Below are positions 19,671 to 29,428 of a stretch of DNA of 64,000 nt, one piece after another. Location: NCBI RefSeq assembly GCF_004792515.1, contig NZ_CP038865.1, positions 704,001 through 768,000 on the forward strand, written 5' to 3'. Origin of the DNA: Vagococcus xieshaowenii. Its GTDB lineage: Bacteria > Bacillota > Bacilli > Lactobacillales > Vagococcaceae. Both the position numbers and the translations under genes were made by a program. How positions within the stretch are numbered: position 1 is the first letter of the stretch; each line of letters opens with the position of its first letter. The notes beneath the pieces were generated by a model. The model was not told the origin of the DNA. It did no database searches and was given only the letters and a program-made list of their open reading frames with translations.

Positions 19671-20651
19671 GTGCTAAACGTGAGAACAAAAAGAGATAGT
19701 TATTTTGACAATGCCAAGTTTATTTTGATTATATTGGTGGTCTTTACTCATTTTTTTATGGGCATGACAGAAAAAAGAGGAATCTATGAGGATATCTATT
19801 ATTTACTGTTTACCATTCATATGCCCACATTTATTTTGATTTCAGGTTTTTTTTCGAAAAACATATTCAAGGATAAAAAATGCTTGAAGAAAAGTATTCA
19901 TTTTTTATGGTTGTATGTGTTATTTCAAGTATTATATACAATTTTTTATTTTATTACGGGGATAGATCATTCTTTTCATTTATCCTTTTTAGTACCAGAA
20001 TGGAGTTTATGGTTTCTATTGTCTATGAGTTTTTGGTACATAGGTTTATTTGTTCTGAAAAAAGTACCACCGTATCTAGCAATAACTGTTAGTTTATTAT
20101 TAGCCATTTTAGTAGGTTATTTGCCTGAAGTAGGAAGAGAATTATCATTACAGCGTGCATTTGTTTTTTTTCCGTATTTTTTAATAGGGTTTCATTTGCC
20201 TAAACAATTTTTTGAAGTTTTTCAATCGAAAAAGATGAAATATGTTGGAGGAGTGGCCCTTATTATCTTGTTATTTTATGTTGTAGCCATTGATGGTGCG
20301 AATAAATATTGGTTTTTTGGTTCTAAGGCATACGATGATTTTATGGATTTACCAGAATTTGGCGCATTGATTCGTCTACTCTTTTACTGTTTAAGTGTGA
20401 TCGGAGTTTGTGGATTTTTAAGTTTAGTCCCGACAAAGCGTCAGTGGTATACTGATTACGGAAAAAACACGTTAATTGTCTATTTATTTCATGGCTTTAT
20501 TGTGAAACTGCTTAGACAGTACATCCCATTTGAATCGCTAAGTTTCATTCCCTCGATTATTATCTTTTCCTTTTCGGCGTTATTTATTTCAACTTTACTA
20601 GCAACAAATAGTATTAAACGAGCAACTAATTGGATAATTACCTTGTTCTAA
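19671..20651 (+). CDS. Membrane acyltransferase (acyltransferase 3 family)
   Basis: A 326-residue protein with about ten hydrophobic helices. The start YFDNAKFILIILVVFTHFFM and the helix HMPTFILISGFF match the acyltransferase 3 / fucose-4-O-acetylase-like group, which O-acetylates surface sugars at the membrane. The acceptor cannot be read and there are no glycan genes beside it. GTG start preceded by GGGGGTG. Monocistronic. Confidence 0.82.
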   Translation: MLNVRTKRDSYFDNAKFILIILVVFTHFFMGMTEKRGIYEDIYYLLFTIHMPTFILISGFFSKNIFKDKKCLKKSIHFLWLYVLFQVLYTIFYFITGIDHSFHLSFLVPEWSLWFLLSMSFWYIGLFVLKKVPPYLAITVSLLLAILVGYLPEVGRELSLQRAFVFFPYFLIGFHLPKQFFEVFQSKKMKYVGGVALIILLFYVVAIDGANKYWFFGSKAYDDFMDLPEFGALIRLLFYCLSVIGVCGFLSLVPTKRQWYTDYGKNTLIVYLFHGFIVKLLRQYIPFESLSFIPSIIIFSFSALFISTLLATNSIKRATNWIITLF

Positions 20652-20758
20652 TAACCTTTGTTAACTAGTAAACTTTCATATTTCAAGACATTTAATTAGT
20701 TATATTAATAAATGAAGTGATAAAATTATTCTATAAAGTTTAGAAAGGGTGTTATATT

Positions 20759-21013
20759 ATGTCAGGACTTATTTGGAATATTTTATCTACAATTATTGGA
20801 GGAGCTATCGGGGGAGGAACTAAAAAAGTTGCTAAAAATATCCCAGCTTCAGGAACAGCTAATACAGCAGTTGGAGCTATCGGTGGTTTAATCGCTAGTT
20901 TATTACAAAGCGGAAATGTTGATGTAATGAGTTTATTATCAACAGTAATCGGTGGTGCAGGAGCTCCTGCAATTTTAAACATTTTATTAAAAGTTTTAGC
21001 TAGCAAAAAATAA
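20759..21013 (+). CDS. Small glycine-rich hydrophobic protein, unknown
   Basis: An 84-residue protein with repeated Gly motifs (IIGGAIGGGTKK, VGAIGGLIASLL, VIGGAGAPAILN), two hydrophobic stretches and a basic C-terminus (KVLASKK). I do not recognise a family with confidence. The glycine spacing suggests packed or membrane-inserted helices. It has its own ribosome site (GAAAGGGTG) and terminator. The opposite strand is also open over almost the same span but has no ribosome site, so I take the plus strand as real. A bacteriocin-like role is possible but no immunity or transport gene is adjacent. Confidence 0.65.
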   Translation: MSGLIWNILSTIIGGAIGGGTKKVAKNIPASGTANTAVGAIGGLIASLLQSGNVDVMSLLSTVIGGAGAPAILNILLKVLASKK

Positions 21014-21023
21014 TAGCTAAATC

Positions 21024-21060
21024 AAAAAGCCTGTTTCCTAATTAAGGAAGCAGGCTTTTT
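21024..21060. terminator. Bidirectional intrinsic terminator
   Basis: AAAAAGCCTG...CAGGCTTTTT with an inner TTTCCT/AGGAA stem. It sits between the small glycine-rich gene and the convergent aminotransferase gene. Confidence 0.88.
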
Positions 21061-21064
21061 TTGA

Positions 21065-22213
21065 CTAATCATTCATTAATGCTATCTTATCGAAAGCTTT
21101 TTTAAGTACATTTACCGGTTGGGTCGCAGCGATTCTGATATAATTTTCACCTGCTGATCCAAATGCAATACCAGGAATGACTAATACGTGCTGTTCGACT
21201 AATAGTTTTTTTGCAAAGGTTAGGGAATCAAGTCCCGTTTGACTAATATTGATAAATGCGTACATACTTCCTTTAGTAGGGATCATGGATAAGAACGGAA
21301 TACGACTTACTTCTTGATTAATCAATTGAATGCGTTCTTCAAAGACTTTTTTTGTTTCTGCCATTAAGGAAGTCGCATGAGTAAGTGCATAGATACCTGC
21401 TTGTTGTGAAATAGATGGAGCAGAATAAGCCACGTTTTCGTTTAATAAACCAATCGCTTCAATGATATATTCAGGTGCTATGACGTAACCTAAACGCCAT
21501 CCAGTCATGGCAAATGATTTTGAGAAGCTTCCAAATGTTAGTGTATGATCAGGTGCGAATTGAGCCATAGGATAGAATGTCTCCCGATAACAAAAGGCTT
21601 CATAGACTTCATCAGATAGAATATAAACGTTATGCTTTTGGGCTAACGTTGCAATGCCTTTCAACGTTTCTTTGCTAAAAATAGCCCCTGTTGGATTATT
21701 CGGTGTATTAATGATTATCGCTTTGGTTTGAGGTGTAATGGCTTGTTCTAATAACGTCAAATTAAGTTCAAAGCCATCCTCTTCAAACGTCGGAATGATA
21801 ATAGGAATACCACCTGCGGCAATGACTTGTTCTTTGTAAGGAGAGAAGTAGGGGTCGTGTAAAATGACTTCATCACCAGGATTGATGAGGACTTGTAAAG
21901 CCAGGTACATTCCGTGTAAGGCCCCAACGCTAGCAAAGACTTGATTCGCTTCAAAGGATAAGTGATAGTTTCTAACGTAATAATCTTGAATCGCTGTGAT
22001 TAATTCTGGACTACCGTTTGCGGCAGTATAATGTGTATGTCCATTTTTGGCATCTTGAAAGGCTTGTTCAATAATAGCTGAGGGCGTGGTGATATCTGGA
22101 TCTCCTATTGATAAATCAATGATATTAGGGGTTGTAGCTGCTAAGTCAGCAAACTGCATGAATAAATTATCAGGTGTTTCTTGATAATAATGATTTAATA
22201 AAAGTCTGTTCAT
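21065..22213 (-). CDS. PLP-dependent aminotransferase (class I/II)
   Basis: A 382-residue fold-type I aminotransferase. NTPNNPTGA and SFSKSFAMTGWRLGY hold the PLP-binding Asn and the Schiff-base Lys (SFSKS). The sequence resembles the aspartate aminotransferase / PatA group, which includes N-acetyl-diaminopimelate aminotransferase. Without dap genes nearby I cannot choose the substrate. It is downstream of the amino-acid ABC transporter on the same strand, with an imperfect hairpin between. Confidence 0.85.
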   Translation of the reverse strand: MNRLLLNHYYQETPDNLFMQFADLAATTPNIIDLSIGDPDITTPSAIIEQAFQDAKNGHTHYTAANGSPELITAIQDYYVRNYHLSFEANQVFASVGALHGMYLALQVLINPGDEVILHDPYFSPYKEQVIAAGGIPIIIPTFEEDGFELNLTLLEQAITPQTKAIIINTPNNPTGAIFSKETLKGIATLAQKHNVYILSDEVYEAFCYRETFYPMAQFAPDHTLTFGSFSKSFAMTGWRLGYVIAPEYIIEAIGLLNENVAYSAPSISQQAGIYALTHATSLMAETKKVFEERIQLINQEVSRIPFLSMIPTKGSMYAFINISQTGLDSLTFAKKLLVEQHVLVIPGIAFGSAGENYIRIAATQPVNVLKKAFDKIALMND

Positions 22214-22270
22214 CTTGATTCACTCCTTTATAAATAATAGATTGTGACAAAAGCGTTTATTTAGCATTAA

Positions 22271-22298
22271 GAGCTATGACAAACTTTTGTCATAGCTC
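22271..22298. terminator. Hairpin between the ABC transporter and aminotransferase genes
   Basis: GAGCTATGACAAA and TTTGTCATAGCTC form a strong stem. The better T run follows on the plus strand, whereas the gene it should end (glnQ-like) is on the minus strand, where only a short TT tail follows. Termination in the minus direction may be partial. Confidence 0.5.
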
Positions 22299-22309
22299 CT
22301 TTTAATTTT

Positions 22310-23032
22310 TTATAAAACTTTTCCTAAGAAATCTTGCGTACGTTCATTGGTTGGTGCCGTAAAAATTTGTTCAGGTGTTCCTTCTTCTTGAATATAGCCA
22401 TCAGCCATGAAGATTACACGGTCAGCTACTTCACGAGCAAAGCCCATTTCATGTGTCACAATCACCATAGTCATCCCATCTTGTGCTAATGATTGCATAA
22501 CACCCAATACCTCGCCAACCATTTCAGGATCAAGTGCTGAAGTTGGTTCATCAAATAGCATCACATCAGGTTTCATTGCTAATGCACGTGCAATAGCAAC
22601 CCGTTGCTTTTGACCGCCTGATAGGGAAGCTGGGTAAGCATTAGCTTTATCGGCTAGGCCAACTTTTTCTAATAATTCCAAAGCCGTTTGTTTAGCAACA
22701 TCAGGTTTTTCTTTTTTTACTTGAATCGGACTAATCGTAATGTTTTCTAGCACTGTTTTATGAGGGAATAAATTAAAGTTTTGGAAAACCATTCCCATTT
22801 TTTCACGAATTTTATTAATATCAACGTTTTTATCAGTAATATTTTGTCCTTCAAAAGTTATGGTGCCTTGCGTAGGTGTTTCTAGTAAATTTAAACAACG
22901 TAGAAAGGTACTTTTACCACTCCCAGAAGGACCAATTACAACGACGACTTCTCCTTGTTTGATGTTGGCGTCGATGCCTTTTAAGACTTCGTTTTGACCA
23001 AATGATTTATGTAAATTTTTAATATTAAGCAT
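22310..23032 (-). CDS. Amino-acid ABC transporter, ATP-binding protein
   Basis: A 240-residue polar amino-acid ABC ATPase of the GlnQ/ArtP type. Walker [11 protein letters not shown]-loop, LSGGQKQR signature and Walker [15 protein letters not shown] are all present. It energises the fused binding/permease protein encoded just upstream, with which it overlaps by eight bases. ArgR-like boxes on the operon promoter favour a basic amino acid, probably arginine, as substrate. Confidence 0.93.
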   Translation of the reverse strand: MLNIKNLHKSFGQNEVLKGIDANIKQGEVVVVIGPSGSGKSTFLRCLNLLETPTQGTITFEGQNITDKNVDINKIREKMGMVFQNFNLFPHKTVLENITISPIQVKKEKPDVAKQTALELLEKVGLADKANAYPASLSGGQKQRVAIARALAMKPDVMLFDEPTSALDPEMVGEVLGVMQSLAQDGMTMVIVTHEMGFAREVADRVIFMADGYIQEEGTPEQIFTAPTNERTQDFLGKVL

Positions 23033-24470
23033 TATTCATTTTCCTTTCTGCTACACCTAATAATCTAGATAGAGTAAATGTTAAGAAGAAGTAAATTAAC
23101 GAGGCAATCACTATTGGTAAGAATGGTTTAAAACTTGCACCTTGCACAACCCCTGATTGGAACATTAACTCTGACACCCCAATAACTGATACTACTGAAG
23201 ATTCTTTAATAACAGTTACAAACTCATTTCCTAAAGCAGGTAAGATGTTTTTAATCGCTTGAGGTAGAACAATATGTCGTAATGACTGAACTTTATTCAT
23301 TCCTAGAGAACGAGCGGCTTCTGTTTGACCATCATCAACGGCTTTAATCCCAGCACGGAATATCTCTGCTACATAGGCTGCACTATTTAATGATAAGGCG
23401 ATTAAACTTGAAGCAATTGCTGATAAGTCTAAACCAATTACGTTTGAACCGAAAAATACAAGGAAAATTTGGACTAATAGCGGTGTCCCACGAACATATT
23501 CAATATAAACAAACGCTAGTGCTTTTAAAATTTTGTTTTTTGATAATTTCATTAGTGATAAAAATGCACCGATGACAGTTCCACACAATACTCCGACAAA
23601 CGCTAAGAGTAAGGTATAAAGAGTCCCTTTGACATAGTAACTACCATATTTATTCCAGAAAGATTCTTCTCCTACCATGTAAGTCGCCGCTTTTTCTTTA
23701 TATTCATCAATTAAGTTGTTCGCATGCATCTCTTCAATAGAAGCATTGACTTTGTCTAATAAAAGAGGAGCATCTTTTGATAAAGCAATAGAAGATTCTT
23801 TTTCATCTTCTTCAAACTCAACCGGAGAAAAAGCTAAGTCTTTGATTTGTGTTAAGTATGCTTCTGCAACAGGTCCATCGACAACAGCAGCATCAATTTT
23901 GTCATTTTGTAATTGTAAAACAATATCGGTGAATTTTTGTAGAGAAACACCTTTAGCGCCAACTAATTCATTGTTAACTAATTCTTCTTGAACGCTTTGT
24001 TTTTGAGCCCCAACTTTAAGGCCATCAAAATCTTCTAATGATTTAAATTTGTTTTTGTCGGCTTTTCTAACAATGATTCTATTTTTTGATGTATTATACG
24101 CGTTTGAGAAATTCACTTCTTTTTCACGTTCTGGTGTTGGGGTCATTCCTGAAATAATTAAGTCAATTTTATTGGTTTGAAGAGCCCCCAATAGACCATC
24201 GAAGCCCATTTCCGTTATTTTTAATTCTACGCCTAAATCTTCAGCAATTTTTTCAGCAATAGAGACATCCATTCCGACAACGCTGTCTTTGCCATCAACT
24301 GTTGCATGGAATTCATAAGGTGGGTAGTCGGCAGATAATCCGACATTTAGGACACCTTTATCAACGATTTTTTGATAGACGTCGTCTTGTACGTCATCAG
24401 CTAGTCCAATTGTTGGTAAAGTGAATAATAAAATAAATAATAAATAGTTGAAACGCTTGAATAATTTCAT
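23025..24470 (-). CDS. Amino-acid ABC transporter, fused substrate-binding and permease protein
   Basis: A 481-residue GlnP-type fusion: signal peptide (residues 1-24), one periplasmic-binding-protein type domain (about 30-265, [12 protein letters not shown] and [15 protein letters not shown]) and a permease domain with about five helices (about 275-475, the EAA loop reads [22 protein letters not shown]). It has one binding domain, not the two of lactococcal GlnP. It captures an amino acid outside and moves it through the membrane with the ATPase encoded next. Regulation by ArgR is suggested by the upstream boxes. Confidence 0.93.
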   Translation of the reverse strand: MKLFKRFNYLLFILLFTLPTIGLADDVQDDVYQKIVDKGVLNVGLSADYPPYEFHATVDGKDSVVGMDVSIAEKIAEDLGVELKITEMGFDGLLGALQTNKIDLIISGMTPTPEREKEVNFSNAYNTSKNRIIVRKADKNKFKSLEDFDGLKVGAQKQSVQEELVNNELVGAKGVSLQKFTDIVLQLQNDKIDAAVVDGPVAEAYLTQIKDLAFSPVEFEEDEKESSIALSKDAPLLLDKVNASIEEMHANNLIDEYKEKAATYMVGEESFWNKYGSYYVKGTLYTLLLAFVGVLCGTVIGAFLSLMKLSKNKILKALAFVYIEYVRGTPLLVQIFLVFFGSNVIGLDLSAIASSLIALSLNSAAYVAEIFRAGIKAVDDGQTEAARSLGMNKVQSLRHIVLPQAIKNILPALGNEFVTVIKESSVVSVIGVSELMFQSGVVQGASFKPFLPIVIASLIYFFLTFTLSRLLGVAERKMNNA

Positions 24471-24503
24471 ATGTCACACTCCTAATTTGTAATAACGAAG
24501 TTA

Positions 24504-24532
24504 AGTATAGTACGATAAGAATAAAAATGCAA
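24504..24532 (-). promoter_or_regulatory. Promoter of the amino-acid ABC transporter operon
   Basis: On the minus strand TTGCAT (24527-24532) and TATACT (24504-24509) are separated by 17 bases. The ArgR-like box at 24516-24533 covers the -35 and spacer. Confidence 0.75.
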
Positions 24533-24596
24533 GTATTATGTATATTTTTTATCTAAAAGGCGAATAAAATACGTTGTTCATGCATAAAAATATGAA
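24516..24596 (-). promoter_or_regulatory. Two ArgR/AhrC-like operator boxes
   Basis: TAAGAATAAAAATGCAAG (24516-24533, plus-strand reading) matches 16 of 18 positions of the Bacillus ARG box CATGAATAAAAATKCAAK. CATGCATAAAAATATGAA (24579-24596) is a weaker second copy. The first lies on the promoter, the second about 50 bases upstream, a spacing usual for ArgR-type repression by looping or cooperative binding. Confidence 0.7.
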
Positions 24597-24608
24597 TTAT
24601 GCATAAAT

Positions 24609-24640
24609 AAAAGACGAAATGATCGATCATTTCGTCTTTT
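24609..24640 (-). terminator. Intrinsic terminator after proC
   Basis: AAAAGACGAAATGATC is followed at once by its own reverse complement (a 32-base perfect palindrome) with T-rich flanks. It ends the yfhO-proC unit on the minus strand. Confidence 0.85.
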
Positions 24641-24644
24641 ATTA

Positions 24645-25448
24645 TTAGTTGTTTAATTCATGATCACGGCTGATAGTGGCATTAACTGCATTGAAGAGTG
24701 CTGTTGTTAGTTGATCTTTTTCCAATGAAGCAACCCCCTGAATGGTTGTGCCTCCTGGGGAACAGACTTGGTTGATTAAGTCCCAAGGAGCGAGTTCATT
24801 TTCTTTTAAGTTTAATAACGTGCCGATCATGGCATCAATGACAATTTCTCTAGACATTTGTAAAGGTAATCCTTGTGCCACAGCAGAACGACTCAATCCA
24901 TCCACATACAATGAAGTAAAGGCAGGTGAGCAACCAGCAATAGCAGTAAACGTAACGAAGTCTTTTTCTTCAATTGTATAAGTTGTCCCAATCGAATTGA
25001 ACAATCTCACTACGCGTTCACGTTCATCATGTGTTACGTTATCAGAAAAAGCAATGCCTGATACACTTTTTTGGAGGCTAATATTCATATTAGGCATTAC
25101 TCGGATAATTTTTGCTTGTGGTTGTGTATATGCTTGTAGTTGTTTAATGGATATTCCCGCAGCAATAGAGATAATTAATTTATCTGTCCATAAGAAGGCA
25201 TCAAGTTCTGGTAATAAACTAGCGAGAACTTGAGGTTTAGCACCTAATATAATGGTATCAGTTTGCTTAATTAAGTCTTCATTTGATTCAGCGTATTGAA
25301 CAGCAAGTTCGTCTGCTTTAATTTTAGAACGTTCAAATGACGAAGCTGTTACATATACGTCTTCATTTGTTGCTAGTCCGCTCGACAACAAGCCTTTGAT
25401 AATCCCACTATTCATATTTCCAGCACCTAAAAAGCCAATTTTACTCAT
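24645..25448 (-). CDS. proC: Pyrroline-5-carboxylate reductase
   Basis: A 267-residue enzyme that reduces pyrroline-5-carboxylate to proline with NAD(P)H. The Rossmann start IGFLGAGNMNSGIIKGL and the C-terminal signature around LINQVCSPGGTTIQGVASLE are typical. Its start overlaps the end of the yfhO-like gene by eight bases, so the two are translationally coupled. Other proline genes are not in the window. Confidence 0.93.
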   Translation of the reverse strand: MSKIGFLGAGNMNSGIIKGLLSSGLATNEDVYVTASSFERSKIKADELAVQYAESNEDLIKQTDTIILGAKPQVLASLLPELDAFLWTDKLIISIAAGISIKQLQAYTQPQAKIIRVMPNMNISLQKSVSGIAFSDNVTHDERERVVRLFNSIGTTYTIEEKDFVTFTAIAGCSPAFTSLYVDGLSRSAVAQGLPLQMSREIVIDAMIGTLLNLKENELAPWDLINQVCSPGGTTIQGVASLEKDQLTTALFNAVNATISRDHELNN

Positions 25449-28080
25449 ACGTCTGCTCCTTTTTCTTTAAATAATAAACATAGCCCGCAAAGAGAATAGA
25501 ACAGCTAATAAATAAGCCAACGCCTATTAAGAATCCTTGTGGTAAATAAGTCATTTCTATAGTATTTTCACCCATAGCTAGTGGTAGTGTAATAAAGCCA
25601 TCCTCGAAGTCTTTTATTTCAACTGTTTTTCCGTTTACTTTAGCTTGCCATCCTTTATCAAAAGGAATTGTCGTGAATAAAATATTTTTATTTTCATCGA
25701 CAACATTTGCAGTAGCTATAACGTGACGCCCATTGACATCCATGTTGACTGATTGATCGTTTACTTGCGTCATGGCTAGTTGATAGGCTGGAATATCAAG
25801 TAAAATAACCGGTGGATTCATAATCGTTAACTCACGTGTTCCGTAAAATTCAACACTAAATTCAAGGGTTGTGTCTGCATTATAGTAACCAAGGTCATAG
25901 TATTGCCCATTAACACTTAGCTGTGTTTTAGTTTTTCTACCATTAATAGTCAACTCAGCTGTGGAACTGCTTAACTCGCCAAAGTTAGTCGGAAAGATAC
26001 TCATATAAGCTTGTTTGCCTGCAGGAATAGCGACTTTCCAAGTGATTTTTTTACCAATATTCCCTTGTTGTTCTGTAAGTGTCATGTGATTAGACTCATT
26101 GTAATGAATCGTCGTATTGGTGCTTGTTACTATTTCTGGTTTGGTTGAAGTAAAGAACCTTTCATTTGTTCCAGCAAGCTGATTTAATAAGTTGGTTTGT
26201 GCAGTTAGATTGTCATTTTCAGGAATAGTAATATCATAGAGTGCCTTATTCGTTAGTATGCCTAATCCAGCTGCGTAATCATTTTGGTACAATTGATATT
26301 CTTTGTTATTGAAAACTTCATTAAAACCAAATTTTGTTAATTCATTAGCAGTTTGGTTATATTTAATACCTAATAGGCTATCCATAATCAAGGTATTATT
26401 AGCATAACGAATATTTAAGTTTGTGCCACGAGAGCGAAAACCTAATTTATGTAACAGACTGCTAGAATGACGATTACGAATTGAGTTAAACATGCTAACG
26501 CCATTATAATTGAATTTAAAACTATCATTTGAAGAGATAGGACTAATAGCTTCCATTCTGAAAAATTCGTCGTTAGAACGTTTTTTAGCTTGATCGACCA
26601 CATCTTGGAATTCATCATATGTTTTATTTAACAGACTTCTTGAAGGGTAATTCCAGTCATTTCGAATACTAGTAATTAATAACGTCGTATTGGTAGTGAC
26701 TTCCAAAGCTAAAAAGGCACAAAGTAATAATGTTAATGTTTTTTGATAATTGAAACGTAACCAATTAAAAGAATTGGCTTTTGAATAAACAATTAACAAT
26801 ATTAAATAAACGCTGATCATAATCAAAGTTAACAAGAAATTCCAATTGGTTAGAAAGTCGTATTTAAATTTATCGGGTAAACAATAGGTAATGCCAAAGA
26901 TTAATAACCAGCCCATTAAGATCATTTGTAAAGTAAATAAATCATCTTTGGTTAGTTTTTCAAGGGCATAACCAGCTAAAACAATGACCAACACTGAAAA
27001 TAAGAAACTGTATCTAAATAAAAACATGTTTGGTGCATGGAAACCATGCCAAAACAAATTTAACGGTTCAATATAAAAACTTGCAATAATTACGGTGAAT
27101 AGGCCAGCAAATAGTATTTTATGTTTAGCTGAGAATTTTTTTGATACAAAATAAAAGGTACACAAGAATAGTGGAATTAGCCCAATATAAATGAATGGAA
27201 TAGAGCCATATTTGGTTGTATCAAATGAACCAATCATATTCTTTGCTGGAATATCAAGCCACGAGGTAGCTGCCGTTTTTAGATGTTTGATTTCAGTTAA
27301 AGCTTCGCCATTTTCTCTTAAATCAAAAATAGTTGGCAATATAATGATCATCGAACTTAGTCCAGCTAAAATTGACGTGATGAAATAAGGTAGAATGGCT
27401 TGTTTATTGTGACGCCAATCGATGGAAACACGAATAAAAAAGTATAAAAATGAAAAAACACCGACCATAAAGCCAAAATAAAAATTACTCATGAATAAAA
27501 GTAAATAAGAAACAAATAATAAAATAGGTTTCTTTTGCTCAATGACGCGATGAATACCTAATAAAATCAAGGGAATCCAGACAAAAGTATCTAACCACAT
27601 AATTAATTCAGAATGTGCAACAGCAAAGCCCATTAAGGCATAACTAATAGCTAACAGGACATGATAGAGTGGTTTAATACGGTACGTTTGACGTGCAAAA
27701 ATCCAAAAACTCAGACCAGCACATCCAAACTTCAATAAGGTCAGCACATACATCGCGTCAGGAATCATTTTAAGTGGAAATAATAATACAAGTGGTGTGA
27801 AAATTCCTCCTAAATAATAAGAGATAAGAGATAAATAATTAAGTCCCAGTGACGCATTCCAAGAATAGAAGATGCTTTGCTTGCCTAATAGCATGTTTCT
27901 GAAATTAGCATGGAAATTTGAAAACTGTGAAAAAGCATCACTCGCTAATAAGGTTAATTTACTTCCTGGATAAATGGGAACCGTTAAATAGGCAAGAGCT
28001 AAAATAATCATGGGGATTAAAAAGGCACTTAGCCAATATTTTTTTTCTGTTTTAATGATGGTTTTAAACGTTGAGGCCAT
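25441..28080 (-). CDS. YfhO-family large membrane protein
   Basis: An 879-residue protein with about twelve N-terminal membrane helices (up to about residue 470), a large extracellular beta-rich part and a last helix at the C-terminus followed by a basic tail. The opening segment, with GSKLTLLASDAFSQF and SWNASLGLNY, matches the YfhO family, whose members are implicated in glycosylation of lipoteichoic acid or other surface polymers. It precedes proC, an unrelated function, with translational overlap. AAGGAG precedes the start. Confidence 0.85.
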   Translation of the reverse strand: MASTFKTIIKTEKKYWLSAFLIPMIILALAYLTVPIYPGSKLTLLASDAFSQFSNFHANFRNMLLGKQSIFYSWNASLGLNYLSLISYYLGGIFTPLVLLFPLKMIPDAMYVLTLLKFGCAGLSFWIFARQTYRIKPLYHVLLAISYALMGFAVAHSELIMWLDTFVWIPLILLGIHRVIEQKKPILLFVSYLLLFMSNFYFGFMVGVFSFLYFFIRVSIDWRHNKQAILPYFITSILAGLSSMIIILPTIFDLRENGEALTEIKHLKTAATSWLDIPAKNMIGSFDTTKYGSIPFIYIGLIPLFLCTFYFVSKKFSAKHKILFAGLFTVIIASFYIEPLNLFWHGFHAPNMFLFRYSFLFSVLVIVLAGYALEKLTKDDLFTLQMILMGWLLIFGITYCLPDKFKYDFLTNWNFLLTLIMISVYLILLIVYSKANSFNWLRFNYQKTLTLLLCAFLALEVTTNTTLLITSIRNDWNYPSRSLLNKTYDEFQDVVDQAKKRSNDEFFRMEAISPISSNDSFKFNYNGVSMFNSIRNRHSSSLLHKLGFRSRGTNLNIRYANNTLIMDSLLGIKYNQTANELTKFGFNEVFNNKEYQLYQNDYAAGLGILTNKALYDITIPENDNLTAQTNLLNQLAGTNERFFTSTKPEIVTSTNTTIHYNESNHMTLTEQQGNIGKKITWKVAIPAGKQAYMSIFPTNFGELSSSTAELTINGRKTKTQLSVNGQYYDLGYYNADTTLEFSVEFYGTRELTIMNPPVILLDIPAYQLAMTQVNDQSVNMDVNGRHVIATANVVDENKNILFTTIPFDKGWQAKVNGKTVEIKDFEDGFITLPLAMGENTIEMTYLPQGFLIGVGLFISCSILFAGYVYYLKKKEQTYE

Positions 28081-28229
28081 AACAAACTCCTTTACTTTTT
28101 TCTATGTCATGATTTTACCATAAACTTAGTTTAATAACTGTTTTCATGACGTGAATAGTGGTGAAAATGATGTAAATATAAGAATGAAACGTGTGATAAT
28201 CAGGAGGAGCCAAATATTATTTTTTCATT

Positions 28230-28258
28230 AAAAAACCAACCACACATAGGTAGTTGGT
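28230..28258 (-). terminator. Intrinsic terminator after the serine hydrolase gene
   Basis: On the minus strand ACCAAC and GTTGGT pair across about 12 bases and are followed by TTTTTT. Confidence 0.65.
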
Positions 28259-28268
28259 ATATATTTCA

Positions 28269-29291
28269 CTAATGCGAAGCAACTTCTTCTAAATATATTG
28301 TGACTAATTCATCACGATGCGTCATATATGTTTCACGATGGTCCTGTGGATGGACACGGTTAGATAGAAACACAAAGCTACGTTTTTCATTTAAATCAAT
28401 TAAAATAAAGGTTCCTGTATAACCTGTATGAAAGAGTATAGGATGCTGCTTATTTGGATGCCACTTTAAATCCCAACCAAGAGAACGGTGTTTATCGGCG
28501 TTAGGAGACCACGTTTGATTTAATGATTGGATGGTTTCCTTGGTTAAAAATTTTGTTTCACCTATTTGACCATCATTCATCATCATATAGCAAAAACGAT
28601 TTAAATCGTTAATGTCACTAAATAACCCTGCACTTCCACAATGCTCTTTTAAGACGGCAGCTTTTGTATCATGAACAATGCCATACAATGGTTGCTCACT
28701 TTGAATAAGATTATTTGTAGGTGCACATTCATCTTTTGGTGGAAAAAAGGTACTGCGAGAAAGTTCTAGAGGTTCAATTATTTGTTTTTGAATGATTACT
28801 TGAATAGGTTCTTGAAGTAATTGTTCTATTGCAAAGCCTAATAAAATAGTGCCAGTATCAGTGTAAACTACGTTTTTTCCTTTAGACGCATGATCGACGT
28901 TTAAATGGTTGAACGCTTCAATTAATTCAGTTTGGGACAATTGATCACGATTGGGAATAAAACCGTTTATAGCAGAAGTATGCGTTAGAAGTTCTAAAAT
29001 CGTCACCGAATCATCTTCAAAAGTTGGTAAATAATGTTTAATCGACTGATCAAGCTTCATTTTTTTTTCTTCTAAAAGTTTTAATACAACACTGTTAGTC
29101 CCAACAACTTTAGTTAATGATGCAACGTCAAATAGTGTTTGTTCAGTCATCGGTTCAATGGATGGTAGGATTTGCTTATTGCCTTTTGTAAAAGTTGCTT
29201 CACTATTTAGTGACTTAAAACTATACACCGCACCAGGAATAATCTGTTGTTCAATCATTTGGTTGATTTTCTTTTGTGTTTTAGGAAACAT
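28269..29291 (-). CDS. Serine hydrolase of the beta-lactamase/PBP-like (class C) family
   Basis: A 340-residue protein with the SxxK active site in ASLTK, a YxN-like YTD in VVYTDTG and an HTG triad in place of KTG (FHTGYTGT), the usual pattern of esterase/D-aminopeptidase-like members rather than true beta-lactamases. No signal peptide is evident, so it may act in the cytoplasm or be exported in another way. Substrate unknown. It is monocistronic and divergent from the YitT gene. Confidence 0.82.
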   Translation of the reverse strand: MFPKTQKKINQMIEQQIIPGAVYSFKSLNSEATFTKGNKQILPSIEPMTEQTLFDVASLTKVVGTNSVVLKLLEEKKMKLDQSIKHYLPTFEDDSVTILELLTHTSAINGFIPNRDQLSQTELIEAFNHLNVDHASKGKNVVYTDTGTILLGFAIEQLLQEPIQVIIQKQIIEPLELSRSTFFPPKDECAPTNNLIQSEQPLYGIVHDTKAAVLKEHCGSAGLFSDINDLNRFCYMMMNDGQIGETKFLTKETIQSLNQTWSPNADKHRSLGWDLKWHPNKQHPILFHTGYTGTFILIDLNEKRSFVFLSNRVHPQDHRETYMTHRDELVTIYLEEVASH

Positions 29292-29428
29292 GACGTTCTT
29301 CCTTTCTATCTGAAAAATAAGTGATTATAGTAAGTATAGCATGAATAAGGTGATAGATAATGATTGCATATCTGCTTATCTTCTAGTAAATTGGTACTGT
29401 TAGTGATAAAGATGGGAGATGTATAGTA

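Noticed and set aside
20752-21006. Open frame on the minus strand opposite the small glycine-rich gene
   Set aside because: It has no ribosome site and its proline-rich sequence is the usual shadow of a Gly/Ile-rich gene; the plus-strand gene has ribosome site and terminator.
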